From NCBI GenBank assembly GCA_030407085.1, contig CM059583.1, positions 43,493,001 through 43,557,000 of the forward strand: a stretch of DNA of 64,000 nucleotides, written 5' to 3'. The position numbers were made by a program, and so were the translations under genes. Below the pieces are notes generated by a model. The model saw nothing but the letters and a program-made list of their open reading frames with translations. It made no database searches and had not been told where the DNA came from. Every line of letters begins with the position of its first letter. The first letter of the stretch is position 1. The DNA comes from Trichopria drosophilae. Lineage: Eukaryota; Arthropoda; Insecta; Hymenoptera; Diapriidae. Below, in pieces: positions 1-13,509 of this stretch.

Positions 1-59
1 TTGAAAAACTCAAAGTATATATATACTTTTTGAAGTACAAGTAAAGCTTTGAATTAGTC

Positions 60-310
60 CATTCACATTTACTTCAAACATTAATTAGTATTTATTAGCT
101 GTCAAAACTTTTTTCTACTTTTAATGATGGAAAAAAGTATAACAAATTTTTTTGGCCACTGTCAATTTTTTTAATACTACAATTCCAGACCTTTAAAATG
201 GATATGATTTTTTATCCCCGAGTTATGATTTTTCAAAAATTTACTCCTTGATTTGAGTCGAAATTCTTGTGAACATGTAATTTATTCCTGATTCGCGAAT
301 CGCAGTGTTG
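60..310. repeat. Remnant of Tc1-type foldback element
   Basis: The stretch from the TTTTTTCTACTTTTAATG run to about base 310 follows, with many substitutions, the left arm of the Tc1-type foldback at 26469-27741. Both have an AATACTACAA..CAGACCTT-like segment followed by a GTTTATTC..TTCGCGAATC-like segment. Neither terminal inverted repeat is present. I read it as an old, truncated copy. Confidence 0.5.
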
Positions 311-339
311 TGTTTCTCTGATGCTCGGTGTAACAGTTA

Positions 340-595
340 ACTTCTTGATGTCCGCCATTTTGAGTCAGCCATTGTGAATTTTGTAATTCTGACATCAAAT
401 TCATATTCAGCGACCCCAAAAACATACGGAAACCAACTGTCGTTTATATCGAACTTTCGGAAGATTGATTTGTCCAACTGTTTTTTTGAAAAACAGTATT
501 TGTACGTTTGAATCGCCATATTGGATCAGCTGTTTTAAATTTTGCAATTCTGCCTTCGGATTCGTAATCAGCGACCCTTAAAACCATGGTACATA
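340..595. repeat. GCGACCCC/CTCGGGG minisatellite-like repeat, two units
   Basis: Two degenerate units, each running from GCCATTTTGA or GCCATATTGG through TTCGTAATCAGCGACCC. The same unit recurs in tandem or inverted form at about 10300-10620, 11210-11390, 12780-12945, 22760-22930, 40080-41280, 42960-43060, 43440-43530, 46690-46790 and 47030-47170. Short open frames here are by-products of the repeat. Confidence 0.6.
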
Positions 596-599
596 GTTT

Positions 600-2394
600 C
601 CAAAAAGAAAAAGTTTGATTATAACGGTTAAAATCGCGTGTGTCCAAAATCGCACCACTGGTATGCCGTATGCGCTAATGGGTTAAGTACTATCGGGTGT
701 AGATGTGATTTGATTTTATCAGATATATAAAGTCCTAATAGTATCTCACTAGATTTCAAAATCACAATTTTTATCACTTTACGAAGATCAATACATTTAG
801 ATATCCCAATAATAACCATTTATTAATCAAGCTTGTTCATGATGTTCGCAGATTTATTATGTTTGTAAATCTAATATTTGGAACAATAAAGTACCATATA
901 AAATTCGACATTTTTATATTGTTAAATACAGCATTAATTTTTACACGAGTCTGAATAATCTTTCCTTATTTCAATACTCGTGTGAACCAAAGAATTGTTT
1001 CAAAGACAAAAGAGATTCATAACGGACACCTAAATTTCGACCTACAACATTCGCATTTTTTCATCATTTTATAAAAGTGATCAATGAAGAAACAAAATAA
1101 ACATAGAGAATAATTAATACAACAAATTAAAATAAAAAAATTGGTTCTAAATCTTGGCCTTAAAGAATACTTCCAGGGTTAAAGACAATAAAAAAGGGAA
1201 ATACTTTCATACTCAAGATTCTGGTCATCGTGGTAAATTCGCAATTTTTGTTTCGTTATTTTTGTTTGGTTTTGGAGTGATTTTGAGCCTAGCAGTATAA
1301 AAAGAGTTTTAGTAGTGATATTCTGGCTGCCCTATCGCATTTGTAGAAAACAAGAATAATTTTTTAATAATTTGTCTCCAGAGATGTAATTTATGTGCTC
1401 TTAAAAACACAATTTGATCGATGGTATCTTTAATTTCTAAGTTTAGTAAATTTAACTTAAAATTGTGCGGTAATTTATAATGTTCGTGCATAAATAACGG
1501 TTAATAATAGGTAGTACACTGTGTGAAAATATGTTATAAAAAATGTGTTTAGGAAGGAATTGATTCTTTTTACATCTAAGTAAGAAAATTCTTCTCATGA
1601 TTGATGCCGAAAGTTTGTTGTTTAAATTTTTCCATTCCTTAAGTAGTATAAGAGCCTGCTTTCCATAATTGGACTTAATCCAGTTATAAAAATTAATTTC
1701 TTCTTATGCTAATATAGTATTATATTCGAATGATTAATATTTTCAAATATGAAAAGATATTTCACTTACGAAAGAATCAAAGAAGAAGAAAATATTAATT
1801 AAACAAGAATAATGACAATCCCACGAATTAACTTGATTCTTACTGGTTTTGTATAGTAGTATCTAAGTAAATCGACTACCCTAAAGGAATGATGAAAAAA
1901 CGAAAATGTTTTGAAATTCGACATTTTGCATAAAAGTCGGTGGATAGGTAGAATTTGTTAAAAATTGGATTCATTTAAAAAGAACCTAACTAAAAAACCG
2001 ATATTTTTGAAAGAAATGTTAAAAATTGATTAGATGACAAATTGAAAAATACGCAAAAGTAACCACTCAATATAGGTTACTTCCGTAATTAGATGTGATA
2101 ATTGAAGGGGTAGATAACAGTGCCAGAAAAGCCATTATGGGCTATTTCAAGTTTGCAAATGTTTGTATGCGCTTCACAAAACCTGCAATGTCGAAGTCAC
2201 TAATTCTTACTCCAAAATTTCGGCTCATCCAAATGGCATATTGTTTAGTATGTGAAAGTTTAAAGAGCTTCATAAACGTTCAATCCGCAGTGGTTGTAAT
2301 TTATGACGTGTGTGGAGGAAAGTTGAGCACGTGCACGTGAGGATCGCGAGCATATTCAATGATTGCTAATCTTTATGACTAGCATGACGGTCAA
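600..2394. other. No gene seen
   Basis: AT-rich sequence with no conserved reading frame on either strand. Open frames are under 85 codons, have no recognisable composition and lack good splice context. Confidence 0.5.
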
Positions 2395-3237
2395 ATAGAA
2401 GAAGAATTGAAGAAGTTTCTGTCGGATTTATTTTTCTTACGAATGCTGTCAGCCAGATGTGGAATATTGTGCCAACCATCCATCCACTTGGTTGGACTGC
2501 GCACACTTTCGTCTGGAGTGTTTGGCATCAAGCGATTATTCGTTTTTTTTTTCGTGGGAAAATAAAAAAGGTGGAATAAAAATCCCCGCAGGACTCGTAC
2601 AAAATAGCAGGGTGACATTTCGTTCTTTTTCGGCAGATGTCAATTTTCCAACTTGGTATTTTCCCTTTAATGAAATTACCATTGAATTTTCATTTACACA
2701 TGTAACGCCAATTTCATTACAGTTCAAAATCCAAAATTGCAGGAAATCATGTTTTTGTAAAAGATCCTCGTAATTATTAAAAATCTTAAGGCTTATTGAA
2801 CTCCATAGCACGAGCAAGACTAATGGACTCAGGTTTACGGAGTGATAACTCTGGGTGTCGTTTAAAAAAGTTATAATAAAAATCTTTGCCAGCTGATTTA
2901 CTTTCATTATAAAATCGGTGCGGAAGATCAATTTTTTCTGCCATATCGTAAATTAGTTTCAGGAATTTTTTTTAGTTAAAGGCATGTAACGATTGTCCAG
3001 AGCAATCATATGGGTAATTAGTATTTTTTTTTAATTTTCGGGAAAAGTCCATTCGTATCTACCGATTTTGGAATCAATAACACTTCCTGTCCAAGTCCAA
3101 GTTTGTTTACTTCTCTTGTAAAGTACTAAGAGTAGCAGATTTTTCCGATATATTTTCATTTTTAATCAGTTTAATCGCCCTTACCACTTGTCAGTCTAAT
3201 TGTCACGCGAAGTTTATATGCCCTTGAACTTCGGCAT
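2395..3237 (-). pseudogene. Pogo/Tigger-like transposase pseudogene
   Basis: Read on the minus strand, this is a decayed DDE transposase of the pogo/Tigger (jerky, CENP-B-like) group. It opens with MPK at 3237. A CENP-B-type helix-turn-helix follows, recognisable as AEKIDLPHRFYNESKSAGKD, then FFKRHPELSLRKPE and SLARAMEFNKP, near 2950-2800. The start of the DDE domain is seen as NEIGVTCVNENSMVISLKGK and QVGKLTSAEKERNVTLLFC, then AGIFIPPFLF (about 2735-2540). In intact relatives the NEIGV site is usually DETG, so the first catalytic Asp looks replaced. Several stops and frame changes occur, and the C-terminal catalytic residues are not visible. Family assignment is from motif order; the copy is certainly inactive. 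Confidence 0.75.
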
Positions 3238-3249
3238 TTCCTGCAAACA

Positions 3250-4732
3250 AAAATTATAATGAATATATTTAAGTGTGGAATACCGCGAATCGAAATAGAA
3301 AATATAAATTTATATTTAACAAACATGCATAATAATGAAAAAACAAAATATTGCTACTAAAATAACAAATTTGAATTATACTTTGAATATTTTATATAAA
3401 ATGAAAACTATTTTTTATTTATAACTGAAATCAATTATTTTTTGACACAATAGTTATCATGCTTGTTGCAGTTCTAAATATTAAATACAATGTTGGGATA
3501 TTTAATAACCGATTTTTGTATATGCTATCCCAATAAACGAGATAGTGTGCAAAGTTTTCAGTGATTTCCTGCTTGGATTCGATTTATTTCTGGTTTCGAA
3601 TGAAATTGACCGACGAAGATTAATATGATATTAATCATTTTGAAATGAATATATGCACAGTCTTGAATTTGAGGTTATGTTCATTTGTTGCATGCGGAAA
3701 TGGCTAATTTTGAAATTCAACACGAATATAGAACCCACTTGAATCGTCCGAAATATCGTTCATTTGCAGTACACGGAGAGAAAATTGCGGCGCAGCCACG
3801 GCCATGGTTCACTCAGCACAGCAGGCAATGTCCAGTGACACAGGCTTTGTTGACACCGCAGTTTTTGCAGTGTTGATTTTTTTACTGCTACTATGTGCAG
3901 GATAAGTAGTATCCGCCAAAATCAACAGTGCTAGAAGCCTTAACTACAAGAGCATTCTCTTGTAACTAAACAAAAATGATGTACAAATCTATTTTCTTCT
4001 GTTACAATTAGCCAATATAGTTTATAAATGCTGCATTCCTTAGGAATTTCGATGCCATAATAAAAGTAATCATTTTTAAAATTAATTTTCTTACATATTA
4101 CACGTATTTATTATGTTAATGAAAACTTTTATTACGATGCCAAAATTCACAACAATATGTAGTAGACAGTGTAGCTATTTAATATGAATTAAATAAATCA
4201 ACACTTTCATTATATGGCATCTAAAATCATAGTTATACTACTTAGGCTATATAATACAGGAATTTAACTAACAGATAAATAAATAAATATGCAAATAAGC
4301 CTTAATTTTAATCTTGGGGATGAAGGAGGCCATCTTCCATTCTTCCAATTTCGCTTTGGTAAATAAGTCCATTCTGAAAGAATCCAAAATTTCAGATATA
4401 AAAGCACTGTGAATTCAACAATAAAAAGCACCGAATTTAACAATAATAAATACCAAATGAAATTTTCTTAAAAAGCTCGTTTTTGCCCGAGGTGTTCAAC
4501 CGATCACATGTACCCGTCCGTATTGGGCATTTTGGCGGGTCATCTATTCGGTCGGCATGACCGGAGCGCCACCGGACAGACGACCAAAAAACTGAGCCAT
4601 GACTACTTTTTAGATTCAGGTAATTTCTGTAGTGTTCTGTTCGGCCGTGTCTGTCGAAAATCAGTGTAGACTATATAAGAAGAATGTATCACTTCGAATG
4701 AAAAATGAACTAGATCACGTTTATTGAGATAC
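3250..4732. other. No gene seen; short GC-richer patch near 4490-4620
   Basis: Mostly AT-rich non-coding sequence. A patch around 4490-4620 is richer in CpG and CCG words but has no open frame of interest. A short open frame at 3685-3876 has no recognisable features. Confidence 0.4.
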
Positions 4733-4736
4733 TTAA

Positions 4737-5107
4737 GAGGGTTCTAAAACCGTCCGGAGGTAGGAAATTTCACTAAAAAACGTAAATACACGATGACTGA
4801 AACGACTTTTCGAAATTCGAGTTCTGTAAGGGCAATTTTAATAACAATAGATGGTATCCTAGAAAATATAAAAGAAATTAATTGAGAACTGACTGAGAAT
4901 TTTCGGAAATAAGTGATTTTTATTTATTTCCGAAAACTCTCGGTCAGTTCTCAATTAATATCATTGGTATTTTCTAGGAGACTGTTTATAGTGTTTAGAA
5001 TTATTGCCCTTACAGGGCTCGAATTTAAAAACTGTTATTTAGTCATTTTTTGTTCACGTTTTTTAGTGAAATTTCCTACCTTACCGGGGGACCACTTTAG
5101 AACCCCC
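4737..5107. mobile_element. TTAA-target foldback MITE
   Basis: Near-palindromic element of about 370 bp. The left end GAGGGTTCTAAAACCG follows TTAA (4733-4736). The right end mirrors it and is followed by TTGA, a probable decayed TTAA. The arms meet around 4915 at GAGAATTTTCGGAAATAA and its inverse. TTAA target duplication is typical of the piggyBac and Kolobok superfamilies; which one cannot be decided here. It shares ends and layout with the element at 49640. Confidence 0.7.
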
Positions 5108-5399
5108 TTGAAAATTTTTGTCATAGTGGATTCGATTTTACATGCCAATTTGCGAGAGTATTATATGACAGGAGTTTGCTAAACTTTCGAGCTGCAAATT
5201 CGGGGGAAAACTCACTATGACGAAATTATGTTCGTATCATGGGCTAAATAACTTTTGCATCCGGAGTTCATCATCGATACAAATTGGTTTTAAGCCCTTG
5301 ATGCAAAATAAACTACTATATGACTCACGCTCGATAATATCCATGAGTGTATAACGCGACAGAAATGGGTCATTATTAGTTATATGTGAACGGGTAAAG

Positions 5400-5600
5400 A
5401 AAGTCCTTTTTAACAGTCTGGTAGTAACTCGATTTTGGGCCCTGCAGTGACATCTTCGGGCGCAAATTATTGGTCCCAACGCTCGTCGTATTCAAAAATA
5501 CCGTATGCAACACGATCGCAAACTTTGCACTTGTTGAAGATTGGTAATTGCGCCCTGATTACATAATATACTATTATTTTTCCTAGGGATAATAAAATGT
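5400..5600. repeat. Dispersed repeat, copy 1 (partner at 9285-9450)
   Basis: Contains GTAACTCGATTTTGGGCCCT, ATCTTCGGGCG and CGTATGCAACAC in the same order and orientation as 9285-9450. This is a diverged interspersed repeat with no coding content. Confidence 0.6.
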
Positions 5601-5699
5601 AACTTAAGGGGACGAAATAAAGTACTTTAATTTCTTTCTGCAAAGTAAAATGTGACAACTATTTATTATGCCATTCCAGTATTATATATAGGCCATTGG

Positions 5700-8600
5700 C
5701 ATTATCGTGACTAAAATATCTTATACGCCAATGGGTAGACGGGTCTTCGTAACTCGTTTAATGATGCGCAAGCTTATAACAATTTTTTATATTTTTAATA
5801 TTTGTATATAAGTTTTGATGCGTTGATCTGCATGGTTAAAAGTTACAACACTTTCCTTAAAAAATTATGTGGCGGTATAGAATCAAGGCATAAGTCGATT
5901 ATATACACGATCAAATTTTCATAACATGACTTTAAAAGTTGTTATGTTCACTTTTTGATAATACATTAGTAGTAAACAACACTCTACATTATTATTATGA
6001 AGTATTTTCAACTTTGAAACAATCTAATCTGGAAAAATTGCATACGTCCACGTGACTTAATGCCGTTTTTCCAAAACGATTGTGTACAAAAATCTAGTTT
6101 TAGCCAGTTGAACTGCCAGTGAATGTATTTGGTCCAAAATATATACTTCATAAATAAATATCAAAATTCTACGGAAAACCATTGCCTTTTATATCGTGTT
6201 TGACGAAATAAAATGAAGAGAATGTGTAAACATTTTTTCATAAAAGCAAAAAATCGATACAATCGATACAACCCTGTACTCAGCCCTGGGTTTATTTGTT
6301 TAAATGAAATATCTATAAGTATAACCTTTAATAAAATTTATTTAATTAGTTAATGGATAGCTTTATGTGTACTTATGCTCTTTTTAAAAATAGGGATTTA
6401 AATTCTGGATTTTTTTATGAACGAAACCTAATTTGTTTCATTCACAGCCTGTTGCAAAAGATGGATTAAGGCATATATATTCGAAAATACAAAATTACAT
6501 AAATATAACTAATAAATATATGCGAAAGTATAAAATATATTCAAAAATATAAATTTATATATAAGTGAAACTATAAGTGGTATATGTACATTAAATCGGC
6601 AAAATATTGTATAATTTGTAATGTATTTTAGTGTATATTTGAATATATTTTTTAAAATATATTTCTTTCCATGGGGGTTAGGCTTTCCCATCTAAAAATA
6701 TAATTATTTCGGTTCTCAAAAATAATGGACTTATATCCGTTTTCCATATCATACAGAATTGGCACTATCACTCTTATTGTTAGAGACCTGTCTACTTTTC
6801 AATTGAGTTTAAATTTGTCTGGCTTATTCAATTTTACACGTTTTCAGATAATTTATTTACATCAAAAGAATAACATTTTTAAATTATTTAATCATAAAAC
6901 GACGGTACACATGCATAGATTACGTTTGAATTTATCTTCCAAATATCGATGATTCTTTTACATATTTCTTTTGACATATTCTAGAAGTTTATATTTTATG
7001 TTTAAAAATTATGTTTTAAAATATTTAAGATTTCCATATGTCTACAGGTATAGTATTATTATAATAATGGTAAAAGGTGTAATCAACATTGGTAAATGTT
7101 GACATTTGCAATTTCAACGTTCAAACTCACCATTTAATAAATGCAACATAATTTTTGGTTTATTATATTCTATTTTATTTAATAACATTAATAATAACAT
7201 AAATTAAATCTTAAAAATGTGTTAATAATTCTTAATGATATAAATGAATGATAACTATTAGTATTAAAGAATTTAATGAATATTGTACGCTTGTGCACGG
7301 ATATATTACAATTACTGCATTTCGGCTGAAAATAGTTGCAGCATTTTACAATCGTTCATCGTATTGTAAATACGATTTTTTTGAGCAATGTCTCTTCATC
7401 TTTTATATTATTTATATTATTTGTGCCATGATATGTATTTCATTTATTTTAATTTTTAATTCTTGTATTATGCAAATGTCGAGTTTGTATATTGAGTTTA
7501 ATTTGTGGTAATTAGACATGTAATCCAAGTCACATAGGAACACTAGAATATTTTAGCATTTTCTTACGTTTTTTAATAATCATGATATTGTGTTTAAACT
7601 CACCAACAATAATAAATTTGTTAATGATGTACACACTAATAACACTGGAGTGGAATTAAATAATATATTTTTTATACCATTTCACGATATTTTTATATTT
7701 ATAAAGATAATAATAATAATAATAATAATAATAAGTATAGCATAACAATGCAAAACTTGAGTTATTAAATGAATGAAACGAATATTTTTGTCAAATATAT
7801 GACGATCCCATTGTATATATTCATACAATAAGAAGAAATGGAAATTAGGCTAACCTTGACCAAGAGTTTCATTAAATCTTACTGCTGCACAATGCCGAAT
7901 CCGTAAAGATAAAGAATGACAGTTCGTTACGCAACTTGTACGCTAAGCTAATTTCTGAAGAGTGAGAGTTTTCAATGACACGTCTCTTTAATCCCAAGTA
8001 GCGATGGGACACCGCTTCTTTATTCGAAAAACGTGTTTCTGACAAATTCACCCATGAAAATTATTAAGTTTTCGGGAATTGAAAATATTCTTTCATGAGT
8101 TGAATTTCCGTGAATTAAAAATTATTGATTAAATGTATTCATTCTGAATTAAAATTAATATTAGAAGTGGACTTCTTCAATCAATTAAAATTACTAAATA
8201 ATAAACCTTTAAATTGAAGGTCAGACGGCCGATACGATTCTAAATACGAGTGGAACGATGAAAAATCGATTTTTTTTTCTCTTTGAAACTTTCCGTAGAT
8301 ACGGTGATGAAATTCCGAAACAGAAATTCAAAGTCCTTTTGTATGGCTTTGAAATCGGAGATTAAGCTGTGAGTATCGTTTTCCAGTTCTCCTAACTAAA
8401 CTAGTTTAAAAAAACATTTTGTGATTTGGCGCGAGAGATAACTAAAAACTGATCAACCGATCGAAATTAAATTTTGCAGAATTCTTATTTATTGTATTAC
8501 TTTTAGTTAATGTAACAAAAAGTTAACTTCTTTAAACAAAATCATATTTTTATCGCAGAAGTAACTCCGTAAAAAACACGTTCTTTCAACAAACGAACAG

Positions 8601-9280
8601 CCCTCATTTTTAAAATATAAATTAAACGGCCATCCAGCAACTCATTGCATGTTTAAATAGATTATTCTTCTTTTTATTAATTTCCACATTTGAATAAGTC
8701 CTAACCACGAAACAATTGACGAAAATAAAGTATTTCATATCATTTTTTATTTCGGAAGTTACATTTTTAAACCGATAATAAATATCTTATGTCTCATATT
8801 TCGATTTCTAGAATCAAAATTAGCTGACATTATCGAATGCAATATGATAGCAGATTCTCTATGCTGTAATTGGAAATGCATAAAAAATGTGAGATTTATT
8901 ACATAATCGAGATACACATAGTAAGTATACAAACAACTGATCACTTTACATATAATTATCATCAGCACTGAGGACGAATCCCTGGACTGTAGTTCCAATG
9001 TTAACGCTGAATATGACTATAAAATAATCAAAGTAACAACAAAATATTATGGTACAAAAAATTAGTAGAGTATTTAAAATATCAGTAATCAAAATTTTAT
9101 TTTGTAGGATATTATAACAAAAAGTGTCCTGGACAATGTCCAGTGGACATGTTATTGTTATTCATTAGAAAAACCAATGGTTTCTTACACACTAATATAT
9201 TGAAAAAATGAACATGGTCTGTAAGATATCTACATTTCCCTTCTCACCATCCATTGCACTATAAAAAAGTGTTATTTTTA
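5700..9280. other. No gene seen; contains an (ATA)n microsatellite at about 7707-7734
   Basis: AT-rich non-coding sequence. The only simple structure is an uninterrupted trinucleotide run (ATA/AAT)n near 7707-7734. No conserved protein words were recognised on either strand. Confidence 0.45.
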
Positions 9281-9284
9281 ACAC

Positions 9285-9450
9285 TCCGGGAGTAAAACTC
9301 GATTTTGCGCCCTGCCTTGAAATCTTCGGGCGAAAATTATCGAGTCCCACGCCTGTCGTATTAAAAAATTCGTATGCAACACTGGCGAAATATCGTCAAT
9401 CACACTCGTCAGAAATCGCTAATTACCCCCTAGTTACACAATATATTATT
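9285..9450. repeat. Dispersed repeat, copy 2 (partner at 5400-5600)
   Basis: Direct-orientation relative of 5400-5600: GTAAAACTCGATTTTGCGCC, ATCTTCGGGCG and CGTATGCAACAC in order. Confidence 0.6.
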
Positions 9451-9489
9451 ATAGATTATTAGGCAGGGCCAGTAAATTTTCGGAAATCA

Positions 9490-10050
9490 GATTTAGAGAG
9501 AAGAATTTAAATATTGTCAAAAGAACTTTATTACAAAATGGTTATTCAATTAATCTAATTGATGAATGTATAACCAAAAAGTTCATGAATTTTATAATAG
9601 CTCAACAAGAAATTAACACAAGAAGACAACAAACAGAAATTATTAAAACATCGCCTGTGCTTTAAGTGGAAAGTATAACTGAACAATTACAGAGGAAGTT
9701 TTAAAAATGAAAATTTACGTTTAGTTTCTAAATCTATTTTTAAAAATATTGGACATAGATATTATATTGCAAAAATTAAAATGAACATAGATTGGAAAAA
9801 CGAATAAGAGATGATAAAAATAATATTAATGGAGAGGAAAATAAATATACTGGATTAACTGTTCTTAGGGTAGAGCAGGTCATCACTTTAATTACGACAA
9901 CGTCAAAAATCCTAAGCAATTGAAAAAAACAACACACCGAAAGGTAGTTGAAAATTATTTTATTAAACAAAATAAAAATGTAACGGCTAACATCAGCTTT
10001 GACACGTCTAAATTACCTGAAGAATATGATATTTCCTTAACCTTAACACT
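9490..10050 (+). pseudogene. Penelope-like retroelement 3' fragment (GIY-YIG tail)
   Basis: Two conserved pieces are visible in different frames. At about 9497-9660 the translation has RTLLQNGYSINLIDECITKK, resembling the end of the reverse transcriptase region of Penelope-like elements. At about 9882-10035 it has AGHHFNYDNVKNPKQLK, then VVENYFIKQNKNVTANI and DTSKLPEEYD, resembling the C-terminal part of the linked GIY-YIG endonuclease. A frame change separates the pieces near 9880. The catalytic GIY and YIG motifs themselves are not visible. This is a dead fragment; assignment rests on motif resemblance alone. Confidence 0.55.
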
Positions 10051-10110
10051 TTGCGGCATAGTGGTCCCCATTGGGACCACCTTTTTCCAAACAATTTTCG
10101 ATTATGAATT
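10030..10110. repeat. Isolated TTAACACTTTGCGG element end
   Basis: TTAACACTTTGCGGCATAG, followed by a short hairpin GTGGTCCCCATTGGGACCAC, resembles the TTAACCC-type ends of the elements at 36808, 42321 and 45132. A similar end, TTAACCCTTTGCGGCATG, lies at about 11164. No matching opposite ends were found. Confidence 0.4.
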
Positions 10111-10299
10111 TGAAGTTTATTCGATTTATGTGGGTTTTTTGTTATTACATGTTCATAAGATGTAAAAATATGAAAATTCATGTGTATAGTCTGTAAAATT
10201 GTCATTTTATTTAATAATTAACAAACAAAATCTAAAAATGATCACTTTTAGATAAAAAATGCATTATTGACGAACCTTTTAGACATAATGTTACAAAAC

Positions 10300-10620
10300 T
10301 TAGTACTCGGGGATTTCGGAGTCACTGATTATGAATCTGACCACGGATTTTGAAAATTTCAAATGGCGGATCCAAGATGGCCGACCAAACAGTGAAAAAT
10401 TACCCGATCATGATGAAACTGAGTACTCGGGGGTTTTCATGGTCGCTGATCACGAATCTGATCTCAGACTTACATATTTAAAATTCCGAATACATAGAGT
10501 CACCAGTTTTATTTCGATCAAGTAAATTTTCACATTTTCGACGGCCATCTTGGATCCGCAGTTTCCAATTTTTAAAATCTGATTTCATATTTGTAATCAG
10601 CGACTCCGACAACCCTCGAG
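10300..10620. repeat. CTCGGGG minisatellite, two direct units and one inverted unit
   Basis: Two units on the plus strand (ACTCGGGGATTTCGGAGTC.. and ACTCGGGGGTTTTCATGGTC..), each followed by TGATTATGAATCTGA or TGATCACGAATCTGA. A third unit in opposite orientation sits at 10530-10620. Confidence 0.65.
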
Positions 10621-10624
10621 AACC

Positions 10625-12400
10625 AAATTTTATCAACTTTAAAGTACTCCTTTAGTAAACTTTAAAGTAAACTTTACGTACTCCTTTTTGCTTCTACGCA
10701 CGGAAGGTCGTACATAAATGTTTTTTGGTTATAACGGTCACTATATTAAAAATATTAAAAAGTATTAAGAATAAAAAATAAAAAGTACATTAAATAATGT
10801 TTTAACGTTTTCCGGTCCAATTATTTGGGACAATCCTCAGAAAAATTATTTTAAGTTAAACGAAAAAAAAGGTAAATTAAAGAAGCCTTAATTATTTTCA
10901 AAAAATAAGAGGAGAGTATAAAGGTTCCTCTTTTCTAAAATTCACTCAAACACCCGAAAACCATTATAGATGTTCAGTAATGCTATTTTAATAAAATAAT
11001 CAAGAGTTGTGCTTGAATTGGTTGAGAACTAAACGATTCTTATAATTAAATTTTTTCGCATAATGTATATGGGAAAAGAATTTAAAGAACATACTCTATA
11101 TTAAAAATTAGAGACTAATAATCGATGTTAAAGAGTGGGTCTATTAGTTCTCAATAAATAGTATTAACCCTTTGCGGCATGCAATTTTCTTTATAAGATA
11201 AACAGCTGAAAATTGTTATTCGGGCGGTTACTGATTACGAATCTGAAGTCAGATTTTGAAAATACAACATGTCGGATGCAAGATGGCCGACATGAATGTG
11301 AAAAATCTCCTAAACTTGATAAAATTGGGTTCTCGGGGGTTGTCGGAGTCGCTGATTACAAATGTGAAATCAGATTTTAAAAAGAATTCGGAAATATGAG
11401 AGATTATTGACGATATCGAAAAAACGAATATGAGATCTGTTTAAAGTGCAAAAATAAAACTCTCAGATAGTGCAGTTCGACTTCGTACATTAGACACACA
11501 CTCAATAAGAAAGAGATACGCAAATCTAAAACTGAAAATGTTTGTATTCCCCTTACAGTTTTCTGTTACTATACAAAAAATTTATGAAACGATAATCGTA
11601 AAAAGGTTTCGTTACACATCTTAGAAAATTCTTAAAGAAATTTTTAACAGTATATGCTCAAAAAATGTGTTTTTTTCTGCAAGGGCCATTTAATGTTAAA
11701 ACATGTACAGAAAAATGTTTTCGATTTCTTGTGCTTCAACATTTTTTTAAATTATTAAAATTTGTGAATGCTCAAGATAATAAAAGGCAAATTTACTTTT
11801 CAAAGTTTCAATATTTTTTAAATTGTTTATCGTAGCGTAATTTTACTTTTATCTCTATTCTTGAAATTTGTCTCAGAAAATGTTTAATGCAGGAAAAACC
11901 CATTAATTCAAATTAAAAAAATTATGTGTATGTAATGTTACATTCCTCCCCCCAAAATTGCATCCCACCGCTCCAAATATTCCGTAACTGCTTGCCTATA
12001 GGTTCCCTCTCACGCGATACATCAAATATCAGCTGTTTCGTACACGGAGAGAGGGAGTAGATTGTAAACAATTATGAGGGCACGAAGGGAAATTCGGTCC
12101 TGACCGGGCGACAATTACGGAGGAAGGACTGTATTATTAATTATTGTTATTAATAAATAGTCTGAAATTTCGTGCGACTAGAGTTAAAAATCTGAACAAA
12201 ATTGTAATGTAGCCAAACATGTTTTCTTTTGAAATCCATCGAAAAAAATTGGTACCTCTAATAATTGGAACCGTAATAAATAAACAACGCGAGAAATGGC
12301 ATGCAATTTTTGGTTCAGGTCAGCGTTCAATACATCATTGTGATTGTAAATTCTTTATTACTATCTGAATGAAAAATCTGTGATTGAAAAGAGTATGTGG
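10625..12400. other. No gene seen; one further CTCGGGG unit at 11210-11390
   Basis: AT-rich non-coding DNA. 11950-12130 is somewhat GC-richer but carries no reading frame. A minisatellite unit with TTCTCGGGGGTTGTCGGAG lies near 11330. Confidence 0.4.
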
Positions 12401-12402
12401 AG

Positions 12403-13506
12403 CACCGCAGGCAGCGATATTATATCCAGCTATATTTCAGGAACATAACAAAAGAAATGTTGTTATGATTACAGATATATATTTGGAATGTTTCCGATGC
12501 GTTCCTGGAGCATAACTAACAATAATATAACAAGAATATAAAGATTTTGTACTGTGATACTTTCCGAAAAATATTTTGAAACGGTAAAATATGTTGCTGT
12601 TATCATAATTTGATTATATTAAATGCGAATATTTATAATATATTTTCTGGAGATTGAAAAAATTACTCAAATTAAATATAAATAAATGAAGTGTCGAAAC
12701 AGTAACATTTTGTTAAAAGAAATGATTTTTAAGAATACGAAATACAAAAATCACTTGACAATTTACATATTATATTTTTAAGGCGCTAGTTACGAATCCG
12801 ATGTTACCTTTTCAACATTCAATATGATAGTAACAAATTTGATAAAATTAAGATTTTCGGATTTTGGTGCATCATTTTGAATCCGCTATATTGAATTTTC
12901 AAATTCGAAGTGCAGATTCGTAATCAGCAACTTTAAACACCCCTGCTCTCTAAATTTCTTGGAGTGAGAATTTGCTTTTTAATTACTGAAAACCGAGCAA
13001 CTCTCATGAAAATTGGTTGCAAAGGGAAATATAATGGAAATTCACTCTTTCCTTCAGAATTGTCAACTCCACGACTCCGAGGTAAAGAATGAATTTTCAC
13101 TTTTGTTAGATTGAAATTTCACTTTTAAGAGTTTAATATTTACTCTTTCGCGAGAGTTGCTCGGTTTTCACTAACCAAAGAGTGAATTCTCACTCCAAGA
13201 AATTTAGAGAGTGAATAACAAATTTCGAACGGACACTCCAAGAACTATCGACTTTTCCAGGTCTGAACTTAAGTTGTAATATTACAAGATCAGTGCAACT
13301 GTTATACATTTGGAAGGACACAACTGTAGTATTACAGGAATGTAACTTTGGGAACATATTTGAGGTACACGAAATCGGAAGATATGCATTTGTAATATTT
13401 CTGGTATATTCCATATAACTTTCAAATGATCATATAGTATGCATCTGATAAGTAACATTCGATATGATATCCTGGAATAAAACTGCAAGATAAATGCTGT
13501 CTGGGT
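12403..13506. mobile_element. Possible CCC-ended word-rich element (CCCAGACAGC type)
   Basis: The right end reads TGCTGTCTGGG at 13496-13506, the inverse of the CCCAGACAGC end at 23566. A weaker left end, CAGGCAGCGATATTATATCC, begins near 12408. Both flanks are filled with variants of TTCCAGGATATC, GGAATGTAAC and TAATATTACAGG. The middle is occupied by a minisatellite unit (12780-12945) and a separate foldback (12953-13213). The left boundary is uncertain. Confidence 0.4.
12953..13213. mobile_element. Small foldback element
   Basis: Inverted arms CTCTCTAAATTTCTTGGAGT (left, about 12955) and its inverse ACTCCAAGAAATTTAGAGAG (right, about 13193) enclose about 260 bp. The interior repeats the words GTTGCTCGG, AGAGTGAATT and TTCACTTTT. 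No coding capacity. No target duplication was identified. Confidence 0.6.
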
Positions 13507-13509
13507 ACT